This document shows positions 1 through 7,760 of a stretch of 22,347 nt of DNA, piece by piece. Origin of the DNA: Candidatus Bathyarchaeota archaeon (lineage in GTDB: Archaea; Thermoproteota; Bathyarchaeia; Bathyarchaeales; DTEX01); contig PIYJ01000024.1 in assembly GCA_003601725.1 (NCBI GenBank), positions 1 to 22,347 of the forward strand, given 5' to 3'. A program made the position numbers and the translations under genes. Numbering within the stretch: the stretch's first letter is position 1; the number at the start of each line of letters is the position of its first letter. The notes under the pieces are model-generated. The model was not told the DNA's origin and ran no database searches. It was given only the letters and a program-made list of their open reading frames with translations.

Positions 1-152
1 TGTTTACCAAGCGAACCTGGCCAGGCCCGGGAGGGAGCAACCTAAGCTTGGACGTTCGGCGCTCAGAGGGGTGCGGATACGAGTTAGAGGGCTGAAGGAG
101 CCGGTGAAAACTATACGTCGAGCCTCAGTGACCTGCCGTCCGCCGAAACTAC
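1..152 (+). ncRNA. ffs: Signal recognition particle RNA (7S), 3' part
   Basis: This is the 3' portion of the archaeal SRP RNA, the scaffold for SRP54 and SRP19 in co-translational targeting. The diagnostic part is the helix 8 tip at 23-40: an AGGCCC strand, a GGGA tetraloop of the GNRA type at 29-32, and the asymmetric-loop strand GGGAGCAACC that SRP54 binds. About 100 bases follow, which fits the 3' strand of helices 5 and 1. The 5' half lies outside the window. The 3' end is uncertain by about 10 bases and was placed before the T-rich run. The RNA runs toward the convergent tRNA thiolase gene. Confidence 0.9.
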
Positions 153-163
153 CTTAGCTTGAT

Positions 164-179
164 TGCTTCTTTTTTCCTT
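164..179 (+). terminator. T-rich terminator of SRP RNA
   Basis: A pyrimidine tract with a run of six T bases follows the SRP RNA. Archaeal RNA polymerase terminates at such U-rich tracts without needing a hairpin. The placement rests on sequence only. Confidence 0.5.
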
Positions 180-194
180 ATTAAGGAGGATTTT

Positions 195-1124
195 TCATTT
201 CGATTCTAATTCGTTGAGTATTCTGCATGCTTGGCAGATCGAGCTTGTTGTTGGTTCTCCGCAGATTCTGCATGACTGTAATGGGGTTTCTTCAACGCGG
301 CTTGCGATGGCTTCTCGGATCTTTTCGATTGATCTGTAAAGCGTATATTTTATGCTTGGATGTTTCTCTTCCAGCCTGTTGAGGTAGATGCGCATGTCAT
401 TTCTTAGCGCTTCACCAGCATAGGGACATGGGGTTTCCTGAAAGTTTATACCCTTCACATAAGCATAAAGGACGGATTCACGTTCAAGCACCTCGCAGAA
501 GGGCTTTACTCTAGGCGTTAACTTGGGATTCTTGGAGGTGAATTTAGGCCCGGACCGTATTGTTCTAAATGGGTCTCCGTGGAACAGGTTGAGGAGAAAA
601 GTTTGGATTTCATCATCCAAGGTATGTGCGGTTGCTATTTTATCCGCGGCTGCTTTCCTAGCAGCTATGTTCAGTGCTCGTCGTCTTAATACGCCGCAGT
701 AGGCGCATGGTGTTAGGTCTTTATGCTTTGTCTTCTCTACAATCTCGTCTAACGTGTATCCGTATATCTCTTTGAATGATACGACTGTTTGATCTATGCC
801 CAGCATTTCACAGTTTTCAGCAGCTATCTTTATAGCTTCATCGCGGTATCCTCTTATTCCCTCATCTACCGTGATAGCACAAATCGAAGCCTTAGGGTAA
901 TCCTTCTCAATCTTTGAAAGAATATGCAGCAGGTTTATGCTGTCTTTTCCGCCTGAAACCGCTACGGCGATTCGATCGTCAAACTTGAACATGTTATACT
1001 TGCTGATGACGGCTCGAACCTTGTTTTCTATCGATTCAGAAAAGCATTTTCGGCAAAGTCTCTCCCCAGAGTATCGACGCACGTAGAACGCATTTCTTCT
1101 TTTGCAGATTGAACATTTAAGCAT
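195..1124 (-). CDS. ncsA: tRNA 2-thiolation enzyme, NcsA/Ctu1/TtuA family
   Basis: This PP-loop ATPase is predicted to adenylate and thiolate a tRNA uridine (U34 in NcsA/Ctu1, U54 in TtuA). The ATP-binding motif SGGKDS lies at residues 57-62. An N-terminal zinc knuckle has Cys 4, 7, 24 and 27, and a second set of CxxC pairs lies at the C terminus. The three cysteines expected to hold a [4Fe-4S] cluster are present as CAYC (140 and 143) and TPCPYA (233), at nearly the spacing known for archaeal NcsA. HTLDDE replaces the more usual HNLDDE. The ATG has an AAAGGAG ribosome binding site about 7 bases upstream. Length (309 aa) is normal. U34 versus U54 specificity cannot be settled from sequence alone. 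Confidence 0.9.
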   Translation of the reverse strand: MLKCSICKRRNAFYVRRYSGERLCRKCFSESIENKVRAVISKYNMFKFDDRIAVAVSGGKDSINLLHILSKIEKDYPKASICAITVDEGIRGYRDEAIKIAAENCEMLGIDQTVVSFKEIYGYTLDEIVEKTKHKDLTPCAYCGVLRRRALNIAARKAAADKIATAHTLDDEIQTFLLNLFHGDPFRTIRSGPKFTSKNPKLTPRVKPFCEVLERESVLYAYVKGINFQETPCPYAGEALRNDMRIYLNRLEEKHPSIKYTLYRSIEKIREAIASRVEETPLQSCRICGEPTTSSICQACRILNELESK

Positions 1125-1291
1125 CGTATTGCTCCTTTAGAAAAGATTTAATGACGTCCTAAATGCTGTTCAGAAAACTCATCAATAAACCTTTTGGGCG
1201 TCTCCAAAAAATAATTAATTGATCTAAGAAGTTAAAGGCTGCTGAATCTTCATTATGAAGCCGAAAAGCCTCATTAAATAATAAGGATGGA

Positions 1292-1314
1292 ATCTCCTAT
1301 TCTTTATTGGAGAT
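1292..1314 (+). promoter_or_regulatory. Inverted repeat covering a ribosome binding site
   Basis: ATCTCC at 1292-1297 pairs with GGAGAT at 1309-1314 across an 11-base loop. The 3' arm contains the GGAG ribosome binding site of the following gene. If both arms are transcribed, the 6-bp stem would mask that site. A TATA-like TTAAATAA lies near 1273-1280, which would put the transcript start close to 1305, so the 5' arm may not be in the mRNA. Confidence 0.3.
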
Positions 1315-1320
1315 GTGAGA

Positions 1321-2028
1321 TTGGCTAAAAAACCTCTCCTCAGAGCTGAGAGGCTAGAAGTCACTTATGACGAGGAGCATTGGAGACTGCTGCGGCGATT
1401 AAGAGAGGAAGCAATCGAGATAATGAGTGCCCTCGATGATTTACGCATATTTTCAATAGTGCATGGAAGCATCGCGCGGGGGGATGTTTCGGAAAAAAGC
1501 GACGTTGACATTTTCATTCCGGATATCGTCTCATCCTTTCTCGTTGAGATGGCCTTAGAAAGAGCGGGCATCCCGATATCCAGACGCATCTTGATCCAAG
1601 CAACCCCAACTTATTCAATAAAAGCTTACATTGAGATTGATGAAGGAAGATCCATCTCTTTCCCATTGTCGAAGCTCAGAAAGACCGAGAGAGAATTTTA
1701 CAAGTTCGGAGGAGAAGCAACGTTAGAGATGCTTAAACAGGAGATTAGAACTCCGGGCGTAGATAAGCGTCTCATGTTGATAGAACCCACAGCTAGAGGA
1801 CATATTGAAAGCAGCATCATAGGACGCGAAAACGAAGCGGCAAAGCTCCTAGGAGTCTCAGTGGAAACAGTCCTAGACAGGGTTCGCGTCTTAACACGTA
1901 GAGACAAAATCGGAAGGACAGGCCTATTCATCGAAAAGGAGCTGCTACCCGAGGAGACCTTCGAGTCTGTTTTGAAGGAGCTCGCGGAGAAAAATCCTGC
2001 TGTTCGAAGAAGGCTGAGAACGGTCTGA
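1321..2028 (+). CDS. Predicted nucleotidyltransferase (COG2413 type)
   Basis: The protein has a minimal Pol-beta-type nucleotidyltransferase core. HGSIARGDV is followed by SDVDIF, giving the GS...DxD signature with two metal-binding aspartates. The C-terminal half (about residues 150-235) includes a stretch, AAKLLGVSVETVLDRV, that looks like a helix-turn-helix. This layout matches an uncharacterised archaeal family; the substrate is unknown. I chose TTG at 1321 because GGAG at 1309-1312 is then 8 bases upstream. The in-frame GTG at 1315 would leave only 2 bases. The gene ends 11 bases before the convergent ftr gene. Confidence 0.75.
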   Translation: MAKKPLLRAERLEVTYDEEHWRLLRRLREEAIEIMSALDDLRIFSIVHGSIARGDVSEKSDVDIFIPDIVSSFLVEMALERAGIPISRRILIQATPTYSIKAYIEIDEGRSISFPLSKLRKTEREFYKFGGEATLEMLKQEIRTPGVDKRLMLIEPTARGHIESSIIGRENEAAKLLGVSVETVLDRVRVLTRRDKIGRTGLFIEKELLPEETFESVLKELAEKNPAVRRRLRTV

Positions 2029-2039
2029 TTCGTCTTTTT

Positions 2040-2939
2040 TTACTTTAGAATCTCATGGAGAAAGATCTTTATCGGACCGAATTTTCCACCATAGTTACCA
2101 GCGGATATCTTAACGACGCCTGGAACCCCCGCGGCTGCTTTGATTCCCTCTCTCATGGCTTTTTTGACGCTGTCCAAGTCAAGGCCATTTATCACGATCT
2201 CGTAGATGCTGTTGACCTCCGAGGGAACTTTGCTGTCAGGTGCTATTCCTTTCAGCTTCGGACAGAACGGATGATTCGTAGAAGCGGGCAGCTTATATTT
2301 CATCGAGCCGACTTTGGAGCCTGATCTGCAAACTCCGCCTGGAAAAGGCAAGATCACATATCTCACGTTTTTACGGATTGCCTCAACGGCTCTTTCAGCA
2401 GCTTCCAGCCCGGCCTTCATGGTCTTTGAGAATATAAGGAAATTGCCGCCTGCAATGGCCCTCATCACTCCGAAGTTATCTTCAACTATGAACTCGCCTT
2501 CCATCACCGGTATGCGCCAAATCTTTCTTCCCGCCAACTCGTCTCTTTTCTGAAAGCCATCGCCGAAAAGCCTTAGGCTTCTTCCGATCTTCAGTCTCCT
2601 TACAGCTTTAGGAAGCCCATCAAAAGCCGCCGTTGTGGGACACGTCATGATGCATTGGCCTATTCTGCTTATCATCTGTCTTTTAAGTTCCGACCTGGTG
2701 TGATGATATATCTGAATGAATTTTCCTACTCTTCTATCAGGCGTCTCATCGGGGCCTGCGTCTCCCTCTATCCCCGCCTCAGCCGGTGACCCTATTATGG
2801 ATGAGGCGTATCCTGTTGCTACTTCTGCGGCTGTCTGGCTCCACTTCTCGTTCTCCGCGGTGATGAGGACTCGTCCCACCCACATGTTAAATAATTCGGC
2901 GTATGTATCTTCGATCTCCACATCGTTTAGGCGTAACAT
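2040..2939 (-). CDS. ftr: Formylmethanofuran:tetrahydromethanopterin formyltransferase
   Basis: Ftr moves the formyl group from formylmethanofuran to N5 of tetrahydromethanopterin. It is the second step of the methanopterin C1 branch and is cytosolic. The match to characterised Ftr runs the full length: VEIEDTYAE at the start, then ATGYASSIIGSPAEAGIE, RIGQCIMTCPT, FGDGFQKRDEL, EGEFIVEDNFG, PFPGGVCRSGSKVGS, LPASTNHPFCP, YEIVINGL and GVVKISAGNYGGKFG. Length (299 aa) is normal. An ATG start with GAGGG about 10 bases upstream is supported. fwdD and fwdB, which make its substrate, lie about 3 kb away on the other strand; the rest of the Fwd complex is outside the window. Confidence 0.97.
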   Translation of the reverse strand: MLRLNDVEIEDTYAELFNMWVGRVLITAENEKWSQTAAEVATGYASSIIGSPAEAGIEGDAGPDETPDRRVGKFIQIYHHTRSELKRQMISRIGQCIMTCPTTAAFDGLPKAVRRLKIGRSLRLFGDGFQKRDELAGRKIWRIPVMEGEFIVEDNFGVMRAIAGGNFLIFSKTMKAGLEAAERAVEAIRKNVRYVILPFPGGVCRSGSKVGSMKYKLPASTNHPFCPKLKGIAPDSKVPSEVNSIYEIVINGLDLDSVKKAMREGIKAAAGVPGVVKISAGNYGGKFGPIKIFLHEILK

Positions 2940-3063
2940 TCCCAGTTTTCCCTCTTTAAAACTTCGAGTGCTTAATGGTGATTATTTCTTATCTTACAGA
3001 AAATATTAGGCTCTGCCTTTTAAGACTTACAATGCGAACGGAATTTTGGGTAAACGTTAAAAT

Positions 3064-3714
3064 ATGGATTTCATGAAAAACTATGCTTGGAGCGTCCTAA
3101 GCTTTATGGATGAATGGGAAAAGATCGAGTATAAGCCCATACCGGTCAGAACTCTACTTGTCGAGATGAAGAATCTCTCAGAGCTTATGATTGACTTAGC
3201 TTACTCCTCAGCTCTCTTCCATAGCCACGAACTAGCGGAAGACGTTTTGGAGCTAGAGAAAAGAGTTGACACGTTGGCTCTTCTTCTCAAAATGAACATA
3301 ATGATAGCTGCTAGAGACGCTAAGGATGCGAAAGATCTTCTCGGCGTCTCGCTGGTTTCAAGCGCAGCGGATAAGATTTCAGATGCCGCAGCTGACATAG
3401 CTTACATCGTTCTTCATGGAATCGGCATTCACCCAGCCGTCAGAGAAGCTTTTGAGAGAGTTGAAGAACGCCTTGGAAGATTCAGAGTGAAGGCTAATTC
3501 GATTCTTGCGGGTAAGAAGCTTAGAGAACTCAGATTGGCTTCTAGAATAGGCGTCGATGTAATCGCGATTCGCAGAGGAAAAGATTGGATAATCGATCCG
3601 AAGGGCGGAGACAAGATACTCAAAAGCGACGTATTGATAGCTAGGGGCACACCGTCCGGAATTGAGGAACTCGGAGAACTAGCCAAAGGAACTCTGAGAG
3701 AATTGGAGGATTAG
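3064..3714 (+). CDS. PhoU/TrkA_C domain protein, copy 1
   Basis: The first two thirds are helical and PhoU-like, with the NLSELMIDLAYSSALFHS and EKRVDTL blocks. Residues from about 145 on form a TrkA_C (RCK_C) ligand-binding domain: LAGKKLRELRLASRIGVDVI, then GGDKILKSDVLIARGT. Proteins of this layout (COG3273 type) usually accompany ion channels or MgtE-like transporters and are thought to regulate them through a bound nucleotide or ion. No membrane protein is encoded nearby. The ATG at 3064 lacks a clear ribosome binding site, so a short or absent leader is possible; ATG at 3073 is an alternative. It is the first gene of a two-gene operon. Confidence 0.8.
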   Translation: MDFMKNYAWSVLSFMDEWEKIEYKPIPVRTLLVEMKNLSELMIDLAYSSALFHSHELAEDVLELEKRVDTLALLLKMNIMIAARDAKDAKDLLGVSLVSSAADKISDAAADIAYIVLHGIGIHPAVREAFERVEERLGRFRVKANSILAGKKLRELRLASRIGVDVIAIRRGKDWIIDPKGGDKILKSDVLIARGTPSGIEELGELAKGTLRELED

Positions 3715-3718
3715 AATC

Positions 3719-4309
3719 ATGGATGAGAAGCACTTCCAGAAGATAGTTGATACATTAGTGGAATTAAAGGATACTTCGGAACTTATGCTTGACCTTGCAT
3801 ATTCCTCGATAATCTTGAATAGTCCAGAGCTAGCTCGAGAAGTTCAGGAGCTAGAAGAGCACATGGATGAGCTTCACACGAGATTTGAGCTTCTAGTCCT
3901 CTCAAGCGGATTTACCCCTGACGAATCTAAGGATTTCTTGGGTTTGATCAGGCTGGGCGTCGTCACGGAGGAAATAGCTGACGCAGCGGCTAAGCTAGGT
4001 GAAGTTGTTCTACGTAGACTTGAGCCTCATCCGGTTTTGAAGCTCGCAGTTGAAGAGGCAGAGGAAACAGTTACTTCAGCTCAAGTTTCAGAGAAGTCAG
4101 TTCTCAACGGTAGAACCATAAAGGAAGCGAGAATCGCCGATGAGACAGGTATGTGGATACTTGCCATTAAGAGGGGGAAGAGGTGGATACGGCCGAAGCC
4201 GACAACACGGATCGAAGCTGGTGATATACTCATAGCCTCAGGATACGCTGAGGGTGAAGAGGACTTCAAAAGATTGGCTTCAGGAAATGAAGGGGAGAGG
4301 CCTTCTTAA
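3719..4309 (+). CDS. PhoU/TrkA_C domain protein, copy 2
   Basis: This is a diverged paralogue of the gene just upstream, with the same order of domains: a PhoU-like helical part (TSELMLDLAYSSIILNS, VQELEEHMDEL) and a C-terminal TrkA_C domain (LNGRTIKEARIADETGMWIL, TRIEAGDILIASG). It starts 4 bases after the upstream stop. GGAGG at 3703-3707, inside the end of the upstream gene, is its ribosome binding site, so the two are surely co-translated. The pair probably forms a hetero-oligomeric regulatory unit, by analogy with the RCK and PhoU families; that is inference. The gene ends with a short acidic tail. Confidence 0.8.
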   Translation: MDEKHFQKIVDTLVELKDTSELMLDLAYSSIILNSPELAREVQELEEHMDELHTRFELLVLSSGFTPDESKDFLGLIRLGVVTEEIADAAAKLGEVVLRRLEPHPVLKLAVEEAEETVTSAQVSEKSVLNGRTIKEARIADETGMWILAIKRGKRWIRPKPTTRIEAGDILIASGYAEGEEDFKRLASGNEGERPS

Positions 4310-4344
4310 TCTATCTAATTGATTTTGCTTCAAAAGTTTCTAGT

Positions 4345-5763
4345 TTAAGAAAATTTTTGTTTTTCTGCTCTATCTATGCGGGCTCTCCATTCGTCGTATC
4401 TTTCCATCATTCCTTCTCTTTTAGCCGCCATCTCCACCCATCTGCGTGATGGAAGGCCAATATTTACTATGAGTTCCAGTGGATCAATGCGTTTACCTAG
4501 CTTCTTTCTCCGCCATCTCTCCATTCTGAGCTCAAGATTATCGACGACTTCTTGCTTTTCAGATGCCAAATTCTCCGTTTCATTTGGGTCTCTCTTCATA
4601 TCATACAGTTCCACTTCAGGAGTTTCCCAGAAGGCTTTATCAAGCGTCTTTATGAGCTTCCACCTTTCTGTTCTTACTGCACGTTTAGCCGTCCACAAGC
4701 CTTGATTCACATAGATCTCTTTGCAGGGCTCTTCATCTCCATTTGCCAGATCAACCAGATTCTTTCCTTCCAAACTGCTTGGATGTTCTATTTCGAATAG
4801 ATCGAGTATTGTCGGCATAAGGCTTATCGTTGACTGAACAAGACCTCTGAAGCGTTTTCCCTTAGGCATCAGCGGCGGATACCGCATTATGAGCGGCACG
4901 CGAATCGTCGTTTCATACACTTCGCAATGGTCAAAGTAGAAGTCATGTTCCCCTAGGCTTTCCCCATGGTCAGAAGTAATGATTAATGCTGTCTCGTCAT
5001 AGATTCCCAGATCTTCAAGGAGATCCACAAGGTTTTTAACATTATCATCGGAATATCGTATTTCCCCATCGTACTGAGCAATTACGTACTCGATATCCGT
5101 TACCTCTTTCTTTATGCTGTCTAGATGCCTCTTCGTGAAGGGCCAGATCGGCTGACTTTTTAGAGTGTCAAGGCTGTGGTTTTCTGGGTCACATTCATCT
5201 CCATCATAAAATAGACGTCGATACTGTTTAGGCGGAAAGTAGAGACCGTGGGGATCCCAGTAATGAATGAAGAGAAAGAAGTCTTTCTTATAGTTCCTCC
5301 GTATCCAAGGAAAAGCCATCGAGTTGATCTCCTCAGCGTCTACTTGTTGCAGTCTCCACCTTATTCCCGCTACTGGATTCATATAATACTGAAAGCCACG
5401 GGCAAACCATCTTCTCATCATATAAAGGGTACTTACTGCCGCTGTGACTATTCCTTTTCGTGATAATATCTCTGGGAAGCATGGAATCTCTTCAGATAGC
5501 CTTTCTGATTGACTATGTGAAACAATTCCTGTTTCTATTCCTCTCAGCCCGGTGAACATGGAAGTAAAGGACGGCTGGGTTGGAACATCAGTTGGATACG
5601 CATATTCAAAGAGCACTCCTTCATTTGCTATCTTATCAATGAATGGAGAAGTGTCTCGGTGATAACCATAGCATCCCAGATGATCAGCTCTAAGAGTATC
5701 TATAACTAGAAGTATAACCTTCAATTTGGATCCTCCAGTTTCAGTTTCACTATAATTATCCAA
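4345..5763 (-). CDS. Sulfatase/alkaline phosphatase superfamily hydrolase, threonine type
   Basis: The fold is clear from ILLVIDTLRADHLGCYGYH (metal-binding Asp 22) at the N terminus and ITSDHGESLGEHDFYFDH (second metal pair) in the middle. At the nucleophile position, canonical sulfatases have CxPSR. Here the sequence is PTQPSF, so Thr 62 takes the place of the cysteine that is converted to formylglycine. Threonine nucleophiles are known in LtaS and phosphoethanolamine transferases of this superfamily, so the substrate may be a sulfate, phosphodiester or phosphonate. There are no membrane segments and no signal peptide, which suggests a cytosolic enzyme, unlike LtaS. It stands alone between convergent and divergent neighbours. 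Confidence 0.85.
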   Translation of the reverse strand: MDNYSETETGGSKLKVILLVIDTLRADHLGCYGYHRDTSPFIDKIANEGVLFEYAYPTDVPTQPSFTSMFTGLRGIETGIVSHSQSERLSEEIPCFPEILSRKGIVTAAVSTLYMMRRWFARGFQYYMNPVAGIRWRLQQVDAEEINSMAFPWIRRNYKKDFFLFIHYWDPHGLYFPPKQYRRLFYDGDECDPENHSLDTLKSQPIWPFTKRHLDSIKKEVTDIEYVIAQYDGEIRYSDDNVKNLVDLLEDLGIYDETALIITSDHGESLGEHDFYFDHCEVYETTIRVPLIMRYPPLMPKGKRFRGLVQSTISLMPTILDLFEIEHPSSLEGKNLVDLANGDEEPCKEIYVNQGLWTAKRAVRTERWKLIKTLDKAFWETPEVELYDMKRDPNETENLASEKQEVVDNLELRMERWRRKKLGKRIDPLELIVNIGLPSRRWVEMAAKREGMMERYDEWRARIDRAEKQKFS

Positions 5764-5851
5764 ACTGTTTTAAATGGATTTTGCGTAATTACCGAATGCT
5801 TTAATCTTCAAGAAAAAGGTTCTATTAGAATTAAAACGAGGGTTGGACAGA

Positions 5852-6232
5852 TTGGAAATCCTCATCCTAACTGGTAGAACAATAAATCAAGGATGCGGGA
5901 AAGAGATAGGTAAGGCGTCAAAGGAATATGTGGAAAGCGTAGCCGTCTGCGAGATGAATGAGAAGGATATGGAGAATCTCAGAATCAGAGATGGCGACAG
6001 AGTCAAAGTAACCACCGAATTCGGCTCAGTCATCTTAACAGCTAAGAAATCTCGAAGAATACGATCTCCCGGCACAGCGTTTATCCCGTATGGACCTTGG
6101 GCAAATTATATAATGGGTTCATCCACTGATGGAACTGGAATGCCGCTGCTTAAAGGCGTGCCGGCTCATGTTGAACCGACCGAAGAGAAAGTCTCGACAA
6201 TAAGAGATTTAATCGATTCAATCACAGTTTGA
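5852..6232 (+). CDS. fwdD: Formylmethanofuran dehydrogenase subunit D
   Basis: FwdD carries the molybdopterin-dinucleotide-binding domain that closes over the pterin cofactor held by FwdB. LILTGRTINQG at the start, LRIRDGDRVKVTTEFGSV in the middle and the PGTAFIPYGPWAN block are typical. TTG at 5852 was preferred to the in-frame TTG at 5843. GAGGG at 5838-5842 is 9 bases from 5852 but touches 5843, and the family normally begins just before the LTGRT segment. The stop overlaps the region where the fwdB frame opens, so the two genes form an operon. I cannot tell a tungsten (Fwd) from a molybdenum (Fmd) isoenzyme. Confidence 0.92.
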   Translation: MEILILTGRTINQGCGKEIGKASKEYVESVAVCEMNEKDMENLRIRDGDRVKVTTEFGSVILTAKKSRRIRSPGTAFIPYGPWANYIMGSSTDGTGMPLLKGVPAHVEPTEEKVSTIRDLIDSITV

Positions 6233-6258
6233 TAATGAATATATGGAAGGAAAATAGC

Positions 6259-7692
6259 ATGACTGTTGTCTCAAACGTTGTCTGTCCAGTATGCGGATGC
6301 TGCTGTGACGATATTGAGCTGGTCATAGAGAACAATAAAATAATTGAAGCCAGAAACGCCTGCGCGATGAGCGCAGCGAAATTCGAGAATTACTCCCTTC
6401 ATAGAAACATGGATGCATATATCCGAAAGAACGGTGAGTTAACAAAAGCCTCGCTTGACGAGGCGATACGGAAAAGCGCCGAGATACTGGCTGAATCTTC
6501 TTATCCGATTCTTTACGGATGGAGCTCCACAAGCTGCGAGGCGATCAAAGTCGGTTTGGAACTCGCAGAAGAAATCGGAGGAGTCATCGATAATACCTCA
6601 ACAGTCTGTCATGGCCCCTCAATACTTGCAGCACAGGATGTCGGGCTTGTCGGCACCACCCTGGGACAGATTCGCCACCGAGCAGACTTGATAATCTATT
6701 GGGGAAGCAACCCGTGGAGTGCACATCCCCGTCATATGGAACGTTACGCAGCTCTTTCAGACGGAAGATTCCAAAGAAACATGTGGAGACGAATCACAGC
6801 CCGTATCCGAGCGGATTCCGTCCGAAAGAAGATCACCCGAATCATAAGCATCTTCTTTAAACGGGGAAAGGAGACTCCTCCTCGAGAGGCTAAAGAAAGT
6901 TTTGAGATGCTTCCCAGCGGAGAGAGGAAACTAATAGTTGTAGATGTTCGCAGGACACGTTCCGCTGAGTTAGCTGACTATTTTGTTCAAGTCAAGCCGG
7001 GTGGAGATTATGATGTTCTTCAGGCGCTTCGAGCTTTGATCCGTGATGAGGAGCTTGATGTTGATGAGGTCGCCGGGGTACCGGTTGAGACCCTTGAGGA
7101 AATAGCCGACGTCATGATCAACTGTAATTTAGGAGTCATCTTCTTCGGTCTCGGCTTAACCATGAGTAAAGGCAAGTTACGTAACGTAGAAGTCGCCATA
7201 AAGCTAACTCAAGATCTAAATGAACGCACAAAGTTTCTCATAATGCCCATGAGGGGACACTTCAACGTCACAGGGGCTAACACGGTCTTCACTTGGCAGA
7301 CTGGATACCCCTACGCCGTGGACTTTTCTCATGGATATCCAAGATACAATCCCGGTGAGACATCAGCCATCGATGTGCTAAGAAGAGGAGACGCAGACGC
7401 AGCGCTTGTAATAGCATCTGATCCAATCTCCAATTTTCCGAGGGAAGCAGCGCGGAACTTAGCGGATATCCCGTTGATCGTGATTGACCCGCATCTCTCT
7501 CTTACAGCTCTAGTTGCTGACGTGGTGATTCCTTCGGCTTTTGTTGGAATCGAAGCTGAAGGAACAGTTTATCGAATGGATCATGTGCCCCTTCCCCTTA
7601 AGAGGGTTGTTGATCCTCCGAGAGGGATTCTCAGCGACGAGGAGATACTGAAAAGAATATTGGAGGAAGTTAGAAGATTAAAGAAATCTTAG
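6259..7692 (+). CDS. fwdB: Formylmethanofuran dehydrogenase subunit B
   Basis: FwdB is the catalytic molybdopterin subunit that reduces CO2 to formate before transfer to methanofuran. The N-terminal CPVCGCCCDDIEL plus Cys 35 supply the [4Fe-4S] ligands. Cys 117 in TSTVCHGPS is the expected W/Mo ligand, so this is the cysteine form, not the selenocysteine form. The start at 6259 is preferred to earlier in-frame TTG 6229 and ATG 6235: GGAAGG lies 8 bases upstream, and the protein then begins just before the cluster motif as in the family. About 42 extra, strongly basic residues are inserted after HPRHMERYAALSDGRF (about 172-219). FwdA and FwdC do not follow; metG does. Confidence 0.93.
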   Translation: MTVVSNVVCPVCGCCCDDIELVIENNKIIEARNACAMSAAKFENYSLHRNMDAYIRKNGELTKASLDEAIRKSAEILAESSYPILYGWSSTSCEAIKVGLELAEEIGGVIDNTSTVCHGPSILAAQDVGLVGTTLGQIRHRADLIIYWGSNPWSAHPRHMERYAALSDGRFQRNMWRRITARIRADSVRKKITRIISIFFKRGKETPPREAKESFEMLPSGERKLIVVDVRRTRSAELADYFVQVKPGGDYDVLQALRALIRDEELDVDEVAGVPVETLEEIADVMINCNLGVIFFGLGLTMSKGKLRNVEVAIKLTQDLNERTKFLIMPMRGHFNVTGANTVFTWQTGYPYAVDFSHGYPRYNPGETSAIDVLRRGDADAALVIASDPISNFPREAARNLADIPLIVIDPHLSLTALVADVVIPSAFVGIEAEGTVYRMDHVPLPLKRVVDPPRGILSDEEILKRILEEVRRLKKS

Positions 7693-7760
7693 CGTACGGT
7701 TATGCTTTGCGTTGCGCTTAAGTATCAGATTGCATATTGAATTAATATCGTTGGAGGTGC

